DNA from: Zoogloea oryzae
GTDB lineage: Bacteria > Pseudomonadota > Gammaproteobacteria > Burkholderiales > Rhodocyclaceae
Assembly: GCF_030161255.1 (NCBI RefSeq)
Contig: NZ_BSPX01000022.1
Span: 1-61,549, forward strand
DNA length: 61,549 nucleotides
Direction of reading: 5' to 3'
How positions within the stretch are numbered: position 1 is the stretch's first letter; every line of letters begins with the position of its first letter. Under the pieces are notes generated by a model that searched no databases, was not told the DNA's origin, and saw nothing but the letters and a program-made list of their open reading frames with translations. A program made the position numbers and the translations under genes. Positions 49,307-58,089 of the stretch are shown in pieces.

Positions 49307-49750
49307 ATGACCGATCAACAGGGTTTGCCGTGGACCGACGCCTTCCTGCTCGGGTTCGAGGCCATGGACGACACGCACCGGGAGTTCGTCGAGGTCGTCG
49401 ACCGGCTGCTGACCTGCCCCGATGACGATCTCGCCGCCGCGATGCGCGCCTTCATCGAACACGCCGAAGCCCATTTCGGGCAGGAGAAAGCGTGGATGGA
49501 AGAGACCGACTTCCCGCCCCGGGACTGCCACGTGGACGATCACAACGCGGTGATGGAATCGGCCTATCAGGTGGAAGACCTGGTGCGCTCCGGCGATGTG
49601 GAAGTGGGCCGCGAGTTTGCTGCCGAGCTGGCCCGCTGGTTTCCCAGCCACGCGGACTACCTGGATTCGGCGCTGGCCCAGTGGCTGGCCAAGAAGAAAC
49701 TCGGCGGCGTGCCGGTCGTGTTGCGTCGCAACCTGCCGATCGACCGCTGA
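49307..49750 (+). CDS. Bacteriohemerythrin
   Basis: 147-residue four-helix di-iron oxygen-binding protein. The ligand set can be read in order: His in DTHREF, His/Glu in HAEAHFGQEKAWM, His/Asp in CHVDDHNAVM and His in WFPSHADYLD. An AGGAG precedes the start by a suitable distance. It stands alone, divergent from the MFS gene, and its C-terminus lies 13 bases from the convergent substrate-binding gene. Likely roles are oxygen delivery or redox sensing. Confidence 0.92.
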   Translation: MTDQQGLPWTDAFLLGFEAMDDTHREFVEVVDRLLTCPDDDLAAAMRAFIEHAEAHFGQEKAWMEETDFPPRDCHVDDHNAVMESAYQVEDLVRSGDVEVGREFAAELARWFPSHADYLDSALAQWLAKKKLGGVPVVLRRNLPIDR

Positions 49751-49762
49751 CCCGGGCCCGGC

Positions 49763-50881
49763 TTACCGGGAGAGGGTTTCGTCCAGCTTCCGGTAAGCGC
49801 CGTCGCGGATCTCGGTGAAGAACGCCTTGCGCTGAGTGTCGCCATTGGCGTCGAAGACGATGCGCTGCTGCAGCCCCTGATAGGGCCCGTTGCGCAGCAC
49901 CGCCGCCTTCACGCTCTCGCCGGCGGCGCGCCTGGAGAGGGCCTCGAACAGCACCATCGCCGCATCGTAGGCCGCCACCGCGCTGTAGCCCGGATTCTTC
50001 TGGAAGCGCTTGAAGTAGGCCTCGCGGAACTCGTTGAAGCGGGGCGAATCGTCGTCCCGGTCGTAGTTCTGGACGATCAGCAGCCCTTCCACGACCTTGC
50101 CGCCCAGCTCGATCAGCTGTTCGCTGGCGGCCCACTCCGAGGCTCCGATGGGCAGCGTCGGCGCCTGACGGCGGGCCTGCTGGGCAAGCCGCGCCACGTC
50201 GATGGCACCGGCCACGAAGAGCAGGCTGTCCGGGCCCTTCTTCAGCATCGCCCCGACCACCGCGCCGAAATCGGTATCCGGGCGCGATTCGTAGGCCACC
50301 TCGGCCACCACCTCGCCGCCCTGTTTGGCAAAGGCGGTGCGGAACTCATTGAGCCACGACAGGGTGAAGGAGCGGTTGCGCTCGTCGCAGGCCACTGCCA
50401 CCTTGCGCTCGCCACGCAGGAACATCACGCGGGCGTAGTCCCGGGCGTTGTCCCGGGAGGCTCGGTTGATCCGCACCAGGTTGTCATTCTTGCCGACGAA
50501 ATCCATCGAGGTGACGGTCGGGCTGATCGCCAGCGTATCGTTGCCAGCGAGCACCGGCACCACCACCTCGGCCATGCCACTGGTGAACGGGCCGATCACC
50601 GCCTCGACCTTTGCGGCGACCAGTTCGGATGCGGCTTTGGTCGCCGTCTCCCGGTTCTGGGCATCGTCCCGGACCACGAGCTCGATCTTGCGGCCCTGCA
50701 CGCCGCCGGCCCGGTTGATCTGCTCGACCGCCAGCACCACCCCGTTGTAGCCCGACTGCCCCAAATCCGAGTTCTGGTCAGACAACCCGCCGATGAATCC
50801 GATGCTCAGCGGCGCCTCCGGCCCGCATCCCGACAGCAGCAAACCGACCGCTGCAACCAGCACACATTTCAGCAACGACAT
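49763..50881 (-). CDS. Branched-chain-type ABC substrate-binding lipoprotein
   Basis: 372 residues from the ATG at 50881 (MSLLKCVLVAAVGLLLSGC), with lipobox LLSGC and a GAGG upstream. The type I periplasmic-binding fold (IGFIGGLSDQNSDLGQSGYNGVVLAVEQIN, then IELVVRDDAQNRETATKAASELV) matches the Leu/Ile/Val-binding family. No permease or ATPase gene is next to it. Beside a sensor kinase it may serve as a ligand-binding sensor component, but that is speculation. Confidence 0.88.
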   Translation of the reverse strand: MSLLKCVLVAAVGLLLSGCGPEAPLSIGFIGGLSDQNSDLGQSGYNGVVLAVEQINRAGGVQGRKIELVVRDDAQNRETATKAASELVAAKVEAVIGPFTSGMAEVVVPVLAGNDTLAISPTVTSMDFVGKNDNLVRINRASRDNARDYARVMFLRGERKVAVACDERNRSFTLSWLNEFRTAFAKQGGEVVAEVAYESRPDTDFGAVVGAMLKKGPDSLLFVAGAIDVARLAQQARRQAPTLPIGASEWAASEQLIELGGKVVEGLLIVQNYDRDDDSPRFNEFREAYFKRFQKNPGYSAVAAYDAAMVLFEALSRRAAGESVKAAVLRNGPYQGLQQRIVFDANGDTQRKAFFTEIRDGAYRKLDETLSR

Positions 50882-51307
50882 ACCAACCTCTCTGCACTCG
50901 CGCACAAGCGCAAGGATACCCGCATACATTACATCAGAATATGCCTGTGGAAACACCGGTCATCCCGCAACGGCGTCCAGGGGCGGTGGCGGAAGCGAAA
51001 GCCCCGGCTCACACAAGCGCCAGGCCTGCCCCGCGCAACATCGCCAGAACCCTGGCGACAGACCCCATAAAGTTTTTTCAAATTTTTGCGATAATAACAA
51101 AATTATTATTTTTGACGAGTTTAAATCTCACGATGGGCCGTACGCCCCCCTCACTCAAGTCCGCCCAGGACGGGCCGTCTACAAGGGGTGCGCGCATCGG
51201 ACGCCCGCGGGCTCGGCAACGCCACCCACCGCCGGCTGATTCCGCGTTGCGCACGCCCATCCAGACACCAAGCCTCATCGACCCAGGCCGCCGAACGGAT
51301 CTACACA
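50882..51307. other. AT-rich regulatory gap upstream of the hybrid kinase
   Basis: 426 bases without a gene. 51061-51120 has only 15 G/C in 60. It holds the inverted repeat ATAATAA-CAAAA-TTATTAT (51091-51109) followed by a T run and TTGACG (51112-51117). It is the probable promoter and silencer region between divergent genes; I cannot fix the start site. Confidence 0.6.
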
Positions 51308-54300
51308 ATGTCTCCCCGTTCCCTGCTCGCTAACCGTCAGCATCGCTGGCGTGCATCCCTGCGCCTGCGGCTCGTCGCCCTGGGGCTGGCGCCGCTGCTG
51401 ATCGCCTTTCCGCTGATCCTCGCCACCCTGCTGCTGGTGGGGGACGCGCGCTTCACCGACCTCCTGGAGAGCAGCTCCCGCGGCAACCTCGCCAGCGCTC
51501 GCAACTACATGGACCAGGTGCGGGCACAAACGCTCCGGCACGTGGAAGAAGTGGTTCAGGTGGAGCGGATCGCCCACTTCCTGTCGGCCCACGGCGAGCA
51601 TGTGACGCAGGACCCGATCCCCCTCCTCGACCAGTACCTCGCGTCCCGGGCCGAGGTTGCCCGGCTGGACTACCTGATCATCGCTTCCCCGGATGGCCGG
51701 GTGATCGCCTCCAGCACCGGCCTCGCGCCGGGCAGTCGTCTGCCGGGCAGCTTTGCGCTGCGCCAGGCGGCCGCCGGGGTCGCCACCGCCCGCTATACGC
51801 GCTTCGAGGCGGCCGAGCTTGGCGCCCTCTCGCCTGATCTGCCGGCCCGCGCACGGGTCGAGGTCACCGACCGCGAGGGTGCCCAAGCCGAGACCCGCGG
51901 CCTGATGATCGAAGCCGCCGCCCACCTGCCCCTCAGCAACAGCTACGCCGACGCGATCCTGGTGGGCGGGATGCTGCTCAACAACAACGTGCCGATGATC
52001 GACCGCATCCGCGATGTGGTCTTCCCGGTCGCCCTCAACGCCACCTCGAACGACGGCGTCACCACGTTCTTCCTCGACGATCTGCGCGTGGCCACCACCG
52101 CCGCCCTCGGCAGCGACATGCGCGCCATCGGCACCCATGCGCCGGAGGCCGTCCGCACCACGGTGCTGGAGGGCGAGAAAACCTGGGCCCAGCGCACGCT
52201 CATCGGCGACCAGTGGCACATTGCGGGCTACGAGGCGATCCACGACGGCGAGGGGCGCCACATCGGGATGCTCGGCACCGGTTTTCCCGAACAGCGCTAT
52301 GCCCGGGAGCGCTGGCTGCTCACCGGCAGCATCGGCGGCCTGCTGGCCCTGGCGATGCTCGGGCTGTCGGTGTCCTTCCTGTACGGCGCCCGCAACATCA
52401 CCCGCCGCCTGAGCGCGATCTCCGACACCATGACCGCGATCCACCAGGGCGAGCACAGCGCCCGCGTCCCCCGGGACGACGAAGTGGATGAGATCGCCCA
52501 GCTGGCGACCCACTTCAACAACCTGCTCGACTCCCTCGACTGCCAGCGGCTTGCCCACCAGCAGGCCCAGCGGGGCGTTGCCGAGGAGGCCTCGCGCCGC
52601 CGCGCCCTGTTCGAGATGGCCCGGGACGGCATGGTGGTGCTCAACGAAGACTGCAGCGTCTTCGAGGCCAACCTGCAGTTCGCGGCGATGCTCGGCTATC
52701 GCCCCGAAGAGCTCGCCCGCCTTCACGTGTGGGACTGGGAAGCCCGCTACTCCAAGAGCGAGCTGCTCCCGATGATCCGGAACGTGCGCGCCGACGGCGA
52801 AACCTTCGAGACCATCCAGAAACGCAAGGACGGCAGCGTCTATGTGGCCGAGGTGAAATCGAGCCGCGTCGAATGGGGCGGCAAGACCTACGTGATGTGC
52901 TCGGTGCGCGACATCACCGAGCGCCAGCAGATCGCCAGCGAACTCGAAGCCCACCGCCACCACCTCACCGACCTCGTCGAGCAGCGCACCCGCGAGCTCG
53001 CCGCCGCACGGGACGAGGCCGAAAGCGCCAACCGGGCAAAGAGCGCCTTCCTCGCCAACATGAGCCACGAGATCCGCACCCCGATGAACGCCATCATCGG
53101 GCTGTCGCACCTGCTCCAGCGGGAGATCCGCGAACCGGTTCAGCTCGACCGGGTCGAGAAGATCGGCTCCGCCGCCCAGCACCTGCTGCGCATCATCAAC
53201 GACATCCTCGACCTGTCAAAGATCGAGGCCGACAAGATCACCCTCGAAGCCATCGACTTCCCCCTGCGCAACACCCTCGAGAAGGCCACCAACCTCATCC
53301 GCGAAAGCGCCATCCAGAAGCAGCTGCCGGTGGTGGTGGATATCGACCCCGAGCTGCCGGCGCTGCTGCGCGGCGACCCAGTGCGCATCGAGCAGATCCT
53401 CGTCAATTTCCTGTCCAACGCGGTGAAGTTCTCGAGCCATGGCGCAATCACCCTGCGCGCCATCCGCCTGCCCGGCACCGGCAGCGGCGTCGATCTGCGG
53501 CTGGAAGTCGAGGACCACGGCATCGGCCTCAGCGAAACCCAGCAGATTGCCGTCTTCCGCGCCTTCGAGCAGGCCGACAACTCCACCACCCGCAAGTACG
53601 GCGGCACCGGCCTCGGGCTGGCGATCAGCAAACGGCTGGCCGAGCTGATGGGCGGCGAGATCGGCGTGCGCAGCGCCGAGGGCGCCGGCAGCACCTTCTG
53701 GCTGCGCCTGCACCTCGAAGCCGGCCAGGCCATCCAGCGCAGCGAAGGCCCCGCCGACCCGCTGCCCGGCGAGTTCTCCGACCCCCTGCGCCGCCTGCGC
53801 GAGCACTACGCCGGCCGCCGCATCCTGCTGGCCGAGGACAACCCCCTCAACCAGGAGATCGCCTGCGAGCTGCTCAGCGACGCCGGCATCAACGTGGAGC
53901 TCGCCGAGGACGGCCAGCAGGCTGTGGACAAGGTGCGCGACAGCGGCAGCTTCGACCTGATCCTGATGGACCTCAGCATGCCCGTGATGGGCGGACTCGA
54001 AGCCACGGCCGCCATCCGCGCCCTGCCCGGCGGCGCCACCGTGCCCATCGTCGCGATGACCGCCAACGCCTTTGACGAAGATCGCAACCTGTGCCTCGCC
54101 GCCGGCATGAACGACCACGTGCCCAAGCCCGTCGACCCGGACGTGCTCTACCAGACCCTCCTGCGCTGGCTCCCCATCGGCGCGCTGGCGGGCCCCGCGC
54201 CGGCGCCACAAGCCGACACCCAGCCCAGCCTGGGCGACATCGACGGCCTCGACGTGGCGATCGGCCTGCGCACCATGCGCGGCCATGAAGAACGCTACCG

Positions 54301-54835
54301 GCGCATCCTCGGCGTGTTCGCCCGCTCCCACCGGGACGATGCCGCGACGCTGCGCCAGATGCTCACCGACGGTCGCCTGCCCGAGGCCGAACGGGCCGCC
54401 CACAGCCTCAAGGGCAGCGCCGGCTCGATCGGCGCCATGCGGGTGGCCAGCACCGCTGCCGCCCTCGAAAAGGCCATCCGCGACAAGGCCCCGGCCGACC
54501 AGCTGGAGGCTGGCATCACCACCCTCGCCACCGAGCTTGCCCAGCTCGTGCCGGCCATCGAGGCCACGCTGCAATCCGGCGCCCCGGCACCCGCCCCCCA
54601 GGCCAGGCCGGCCGATCTGCAGGAAGTGCGCCGCGTCGGCAGCGAACTGTCCCGCCTGCTGTCCGAAGACGACATGCAGTCCGCCACCCTGTGGCGCACC
54701 CACGGCAACCTGCTGGCCAGCCTGCAGCCGGACGCCGCCCGCCAGATCGGCGACGCCATCGAGAACTTCGAGTTCGAATCCGCCCACCAGATGCTGGACG
54801 AACTGATCGCCCACCACGTGCCCGAAGAGCACTGA
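51308..54835 (+). CDS. Hybrid sensor histidine kinase (Cache-HAMP-PAS-HK-REC-Hpt)
   Basis: 1175 residues from the ATG at 51308 (MSPRSLLANRQHRW). Two transmembrane helices flank a large periplasmic Cache-type sensor and are followed by HAMP (ITRRLSAISDTMTAIHQGEHSARVP) and PAS. The HisKA H-box is FLANMSHEIRTPMNAIIG; the ATPase boxes are NFLSNAVKF, EDHGIGLSE and GGTGLGLAI. A receiver domain with phospho-acceptor Asp in LILMDLSMPVMGG and Lys in VPKPVD comes next, and an Hpt domain with AHSLKGSAGS ends the protein. All phosphorelay residues are present. The ribosome binding site is weak (CGGA). Confidence 0.93.
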   Translation: MSPRSLLANRQHRWRASLRLRLVALGLAPLLIAFPLILATLLLVGDARFTDLLESSSRGNLASARNYMDQVRAQTLRHVEEVVQVERIAHFLSAHGEHVTQDPIPLLDQYLASRAEVARLDYLIIASPDGRVIASSTGLAPGSRLPGSFALRQAAAGVATARYTRFEAAELGALSPDLPARARVEVTDREGAQAETRGLMIEAAAHLPLSNSYADAILVGGMLLNNNVPMIDRIRDVVFPVALNATSNDGVTTFFLDDLRVATTAALGSDMRAIGTHAPEAVRTTVLEGEKTWAQRTLIGDQWHIAGYEAIHDGEGRHIGMLGTGFPEQRYARERWLLTGSIGGLLALAMLGLSVSFLYGARNITRRLSAISDTMTAIHQGEHSARVPRDDEVDEIAQLATHFNNLLDSLDCQRLAHQQAQRGVAEEASRRRALFEMARDGMVVLNEDCSVFEANLQFAAMLGYRPEELARLHVWDWEARYSKSELLPMIRNVRADGETFETIQKRKDGSVYVAEVKSSRVEWGGKTYVMCSVRDITERQQIASELEAHRHHLTDLVEQRTRELAAARDEAESANRAKSAFLANMSHEIRTPMNAIIGLSHLLQREIREPVQLDRVEKIGSAAQHLLRIINDILDLSKIEADKITLEAIDFPLRNTLEKATNLIRESAIQKQLPVVVDIDPELPALLRGDPVRIEQILVNFLSNAVKFSSHGAITLRAIRLPGTGSGVDLRLEVEDHGIGLSETQQIAVFRAFEQADNSTTRKYGGTGLGLAISKRLAELMGGEIGVRSAEGAGSTFWLRLHLEAGQAIQRSEGPADPLPGEFSDPLRRLREHYAGRRILLAEDNPLNQEIACELLSDAGINVELAEDGQQAVDKVRDSGSFDLILMDLSMPVMGGLEATAAIRALPGGATVPIVAMTANAFDEDRNLCLAAGMNDHVPKPVDPDVLYQTLLRWLPIGALAGPAPAPQADTQPSLGDIDGLDVAIGLRTMRGHEERYRRILGVFARSHRDDAATLRQMLTDGRLPEAERAAHSLKGSAGSIGAMRVASTAAALEKAIRDKAPADQLEAGITTLATELAQLVPAIEATLQSGAPAPAPQARPADLQEVRRVGSELSRLLSEDDMQSATLWRTHGNLLASLQPDAARQIGDAIENFEFESAHQMLDELIAHHVPEEH

Positions 54836-54862
54836 GGCCCTCAGGCCGGCGGGACGGGTGCG

Positions 54863-57800
54863 TCAGATCGGGATGTCGAGGCTCGCCGCGGCTTCGGTCA
54901 GGCAGCTCAGGGCCAGGCCGAAATCAAACGAACGCACCGCCTCGGCGAGCACCGGAAAACGGTGCCCCAACCCCGCCCGCAGCATCGCCTCGTGGGCATC
55001 GAGGGTCTGGTTGGCGGAGAAGTCATCGTCGGCCAGCTCCCGCGCCAGACGCGCGCAGGCGGCCTGCAGCTCGTCCTGATCCACGGCCACCGGCGCCGGC
55101 AGGCGGCGCTCGCCGGGCAGCGCCGCCACGATGGCCGCCACCAGCGCAGTGAGCCGCCGGCTGATCTCGGCCGGCAGCGGCACCATCACCACCAGCCGCT
55201 CGCGCTTGCGCACGGCCAGCTCGAAACGGGCCACCAGCTCGCTCAGCCCGTAGGCGCCGATCTGCGCCGCCACGCCCTTCAGGGTGTGGGCCAGCCGCTC
55301 GGCGGAGAGCCAGTCCACATCCTGCAGCGCCGACGTCACATGGGCCGGGAAATCCCCCTGGCCGCTGACGAACTTGCCCAGCAGGGCGATATAGAGGGAT
55401 TCCCGCCCGAGGGCGTTGCGCACCCCGGCCGGCACGTCCAGTTCGGTGATCGCCGCAAGCCGGGCGATCACCGCGCCGGTCCCGGTCGCCGGTGCTTCGG
55501 CTTCAGCCCGGGCGCCCGCCGCTGGCGCGGCCATGCCGCTGCGGGGCTTGATCCAGCGCAGCAGCGTGGCCCACAGCGTGGCCGGGACGATGGGCTTGGC
55601 CACGTGGTCCTGCATGCCGGCCGCGAGGCAGCNNNNNNNNNNNNNNNNNNNNNNNNNNNNNNNNGCGGTCATCGCCACGATGGGTAGCCAGGCCAGATCG
55701 GGCTGCTCGCGGATCGCCCGCGTCGCGGTGAGGCCGTCCATCACCGGCATCTGGATGTCCACCAGCACCAGATCGAAGGTGCCGGCCGAGACCTTCTCGA
55801 CCGCCACCGCGCCGTTGTCGGCCACATCCACCACAAAGCCGGCGTGGGCCAGCATCTCGGTGGCCACCTGCTGGTTGATGTCGTTGTCTTCCACCAGCAG
55901 GATGCGCGCGTCGGCGATGGCGCGCAGCTCGGCCGCCGGCAGGGGCGACGGGGCCGTACCCGCAGCCGCCGCGCGCTCGCCGGCGTCCTCGCCGGCCAGG
56001 AGCCGCAGCACGGTGTCGAACAGCAGTGACGCGGTGACGGGCTTGATGAGCACGTCGTGGATATCCACGCTGCCCGCCGAGCGGATCAGCTCCTCCCGCC
56101 CGTAGGCGGTGACGATCACCAGCCGCGGCGGCTCGGCGAGCTTCAGGTCGCGGATGTCGCCGGCGGTGGCGATGCCGTCCCGGTCGGGCATCTGCCAGTC
56201 GAGGAAGACCACCGCGAAGGGCGCGCCGCGGGTTTCGGCCTCGCGCACCGCATGCAGCGCGGCGCGCCCCGAATCCACGGCGGTGACCGCAAAACCCATG
56301 CGCCGGAGCATGTCGGCGAGCACGTCGCGGGCGTTGGGGTTGTCATCGACCACCAGCACCGGGCGCCCGGCCAGATCGGCCCGCGGCACCAGCCGGCGCG
56401 GCTGGGCCGCCCCCCGGCCGAAACAGGCGGTGAACCAGAAGGTGGAGCCGACGCCAGGAATGCTGTCCACGCCCACTTCGCCGCCCATCAGCTCGGCCAG
56501 CCGCTTGCTGATCGCGAGCCCGAGGCCGGTACCGCCGAACTTGCGGGTGGTGGACGAATCGGCCTGCTCGAAACTGCGGAACAGCCGGCCGCGCTGGTCG
56601 TCGGTGATGCCGATGCCGGTGTCGGTGACCGACAGGCGCAGGCACGGCCCGTCGTCCCGCATCTGGGCAAGCCGCACGCGGATCGTCACCTCGCCGCGCT
56701 CGGTGAACTTCACCGCGTTGTTGGCAAAGTTGATGAGGATCTGCCCGAGCCGCAGCGGGTCGCCGACCAACTCGCCGGGCACGTTGTCGGCCACATCGAC
56801 GATCAGTTCCAGCCCCTTCTCGGCGGTCTTTTCGGCGATCAGGCCGGTGACGTTGTCGAGCACCCGATCTAGGGAGAAGCCCACGTGCTCGATCACCAGC
56901 TTGCCGGCCTCGATCTTCGAGATGTCGAGGATGTCGTTGATGATGCCCAGCAGGTGCTGGCTGGCGGCCTGGATCTTGGTGAGGTAATCCCGCTGGCGCC
57001 CGGTGAGGCTGGTCTGGAGGGTCAGGTAGGCCATGCCGACGATGGCGTTCATCGGGGTGCGGATCTCGTGGCTCATGTTGGCGAGGAAATCCGACTTCAC
57101 CCGCACGGCTTCCTCGGCCAGGGCGCGGGCGCGCTGCATCTCCTCGGCGGCGGCGCGCTCGGCGGTGATGTCCTCGATGATCCCGACCATGCCCTTGGTC
57201 GGGTCGGCCGCGTCGATCGCCCGACCCGACATGCGGGCCCAGAAACGGCTGCCATCGCGGCGCCGGACTTCCTGCACGCGCTGGTGGGTCTGGCCGCGCC
57301 ATACCTGGGTGCGCACCTCCTGCCCGGTCTCGGCCCAGTCTTCTTCGGTGCAATACCAGATGCGGGTGAACTGCCCGATCTGCTCCCCCGGGTCGTAGCC
57401 GAACATCTCGTCCATCCGCCGGTTGGTGCGGACGATCCGCCGGTCCTTCAGCACCACGATGCCGACGCTGGCCGAATCGAGGATCGCCGCCTCCTCTTCG
57501 ATGGCGGTGGCGAGATCGGCGGTGCGCCGGGCCACCTCGGCCTCCAGCAGGCTGCTCTGGTCCAGATCGGCCTGACGGCGGGCGGTGACGTCCCGGGCCA
57601 GCACGATGAAGCGCATGGTGCCGGCGCCCGGGCGGGCGGTGACGGCCAGCTCGAACCAGTGGGTCTGGCCGCCGGCCTCGATCTGCAGGGTGCGGCCCTG
57701 ATCGCTGCCGTGGGCAGCGGCGGCGGCCAGGGCGGCCGTCAGGATGGCGGCGGGCTCGGGCGCCAGCAGGGTGCGGATGTCGTGCCCGGCAAGGGGCCGG

Positions 57801-58048
57801 GGTTGGTCGGGAAAAAGGGCGGAGTGGCGGACGTGGGCGTCGAGGCAAAGGCCGTCACGGTCCAGCTCGAGGTAGGCGTCGGGGAGGGCGTCGAGGGTGC
57901 CGGCAAGCTGCTCGCGGGCGTCGGCGGCATCGGTGGCCTGCCGTGTCAGCCGGCGGCGGCGGAAGGCAGTGGTGCCCGCCAGGCCGCCCTGCCGCACGCG
58001 CCATTCCGCACTTCCTGAGTCGGATCGGACACGGCGGGAGCGGCGCAT
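54863..58048 (-). CDS. Hybrid sensor histidine kinase (PAS-HK-REC-REC-Hpt), interrupted by an N run
   Basis: About 1061 residues. Two PAS-like domains lead, then HisKA (FLANMSHEIRTPMNAIVGMAYLTLQ), ATPase boxes (NFANNAVKFTERG, TDTGIGITDD, GGTGLGLAI), receiver 1 (VVDDNPNARDVL, VFLDWQMPDRDG), receiver 2 (LVEDNDINQQVA, LVLVDIQMPVMDG) and Hpt (AHTLKGVAAQ). There is no membrane helix, so it is cytoplasmic. The 32 Ns fall in receiver 2 between VAMT and CLAAGMQDHVAKP. The start at 58048 has no good ribosome binding site. It is convergent with the other hybrid kinase, 27 bases apart. Confidence 0.9.
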   Translation of the reverse strand: MRRSRRVRSDSGSAEWRVRQGGLAGTTAFRRRRLTRQATDAADAREQLAGTLDALPDAYLELDRDGLCLDAHVRHSALFPDQPRPLAGHDIRTLLAPEPAAILTAALAAAAAHGSDQGRTLQIEAGGQTHWFELAVTARPGAGTMRFIVLARDVTARRQADLDQSSLLEAEVARRTADLATAIEEEAAILDSASVGIVVLKDRRIVRTNRRMDEMFGYDPGEQIGQFTRIWYCTEEDWAETGQEVRTQVWRGQTHQRVQEVRRRDGSRFWARMSGRAIDAADPTKGMVGIIEDITAERAAAEEMQRARALAEEAVRVKSDFLANMSHEIRTPMNAIVGMAYLTLQTSLTGRQRDYLTKIQAASQHLLGIINDILDISKIEAGKLVIEHVGFSLDRVLDNVTGLIAEKTAEKGLELIVDVADNVPGELVGDPLRLGQILINFANNAVKFTERGEVTIRVRLAQMRDDGPCLRLSVTDTGIGITDDQRGRLFRSFEQADSSTTRKFGGTGLGLAISKRLAELMGGEVGVDSIPGVGSTFWFTACFGRGAAQPRRLVPRADLAGRPVLVVDDNPNARDVLADMLRRMGFAVTAVDSGRAALHAVREAETRGAPFAVVFLDWQMPDRDGIATAGDIRDLKLAEPPRLVIVTAYGREELIRSAGSVDIHDVLIKPVTASLLFDTVLRLLAGEDAGERAAAAGTAPSPLPAAELRAIADARILLVEDNDINQQVATEMLAHAGFVVDVADNGAVAVEKVSAGTFDLVLVDIQMPVMDGLTATRAIREQPDLAWLPIVAMTXXXXXXXXXXXXCLAAGMQDHVAKPIVPATLWATLLRWIKPRSGMAAPAAGARAEAEAPATGTGAVIARLAAITELDVPAGVRNALGRESLYIALLGKFVSGQGDFPAHVTSALQDVDWLSAERLAHTLKGVAAQIGAYGLSELVARFELAVRKRERLVVMVPLPAEISRRLTALVAAIVAALPGERRLPAPVAVDQDELQAACARLARELADDDFSANQTLDAHEAMLRAGLGHRFPVLAEAVRSFDFGLALSCLTEAAASLDIPI
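55633..55664. other. Assembly gap (32 N)
   Basis: Unknown bases within the kinase gene. The reading frame resumes correctly, but the gap implies 12 residues between VAMT and CLAAG where receiver domains normally have 10, so the gap length is probably an estimate. Confidence 0.95.
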
Positions 58049-58089
58049 GGGGGGCGGCTTTCAGTGAGGCGGACGGGGCGGAGACGGGA

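Noticed and set aside
51275..54832. Two long leftward frames opposite the hybrid kinase
   Set aside because: The sense strand carries every histidine-kinase motif in order; the antisense protein is compositionally biased.
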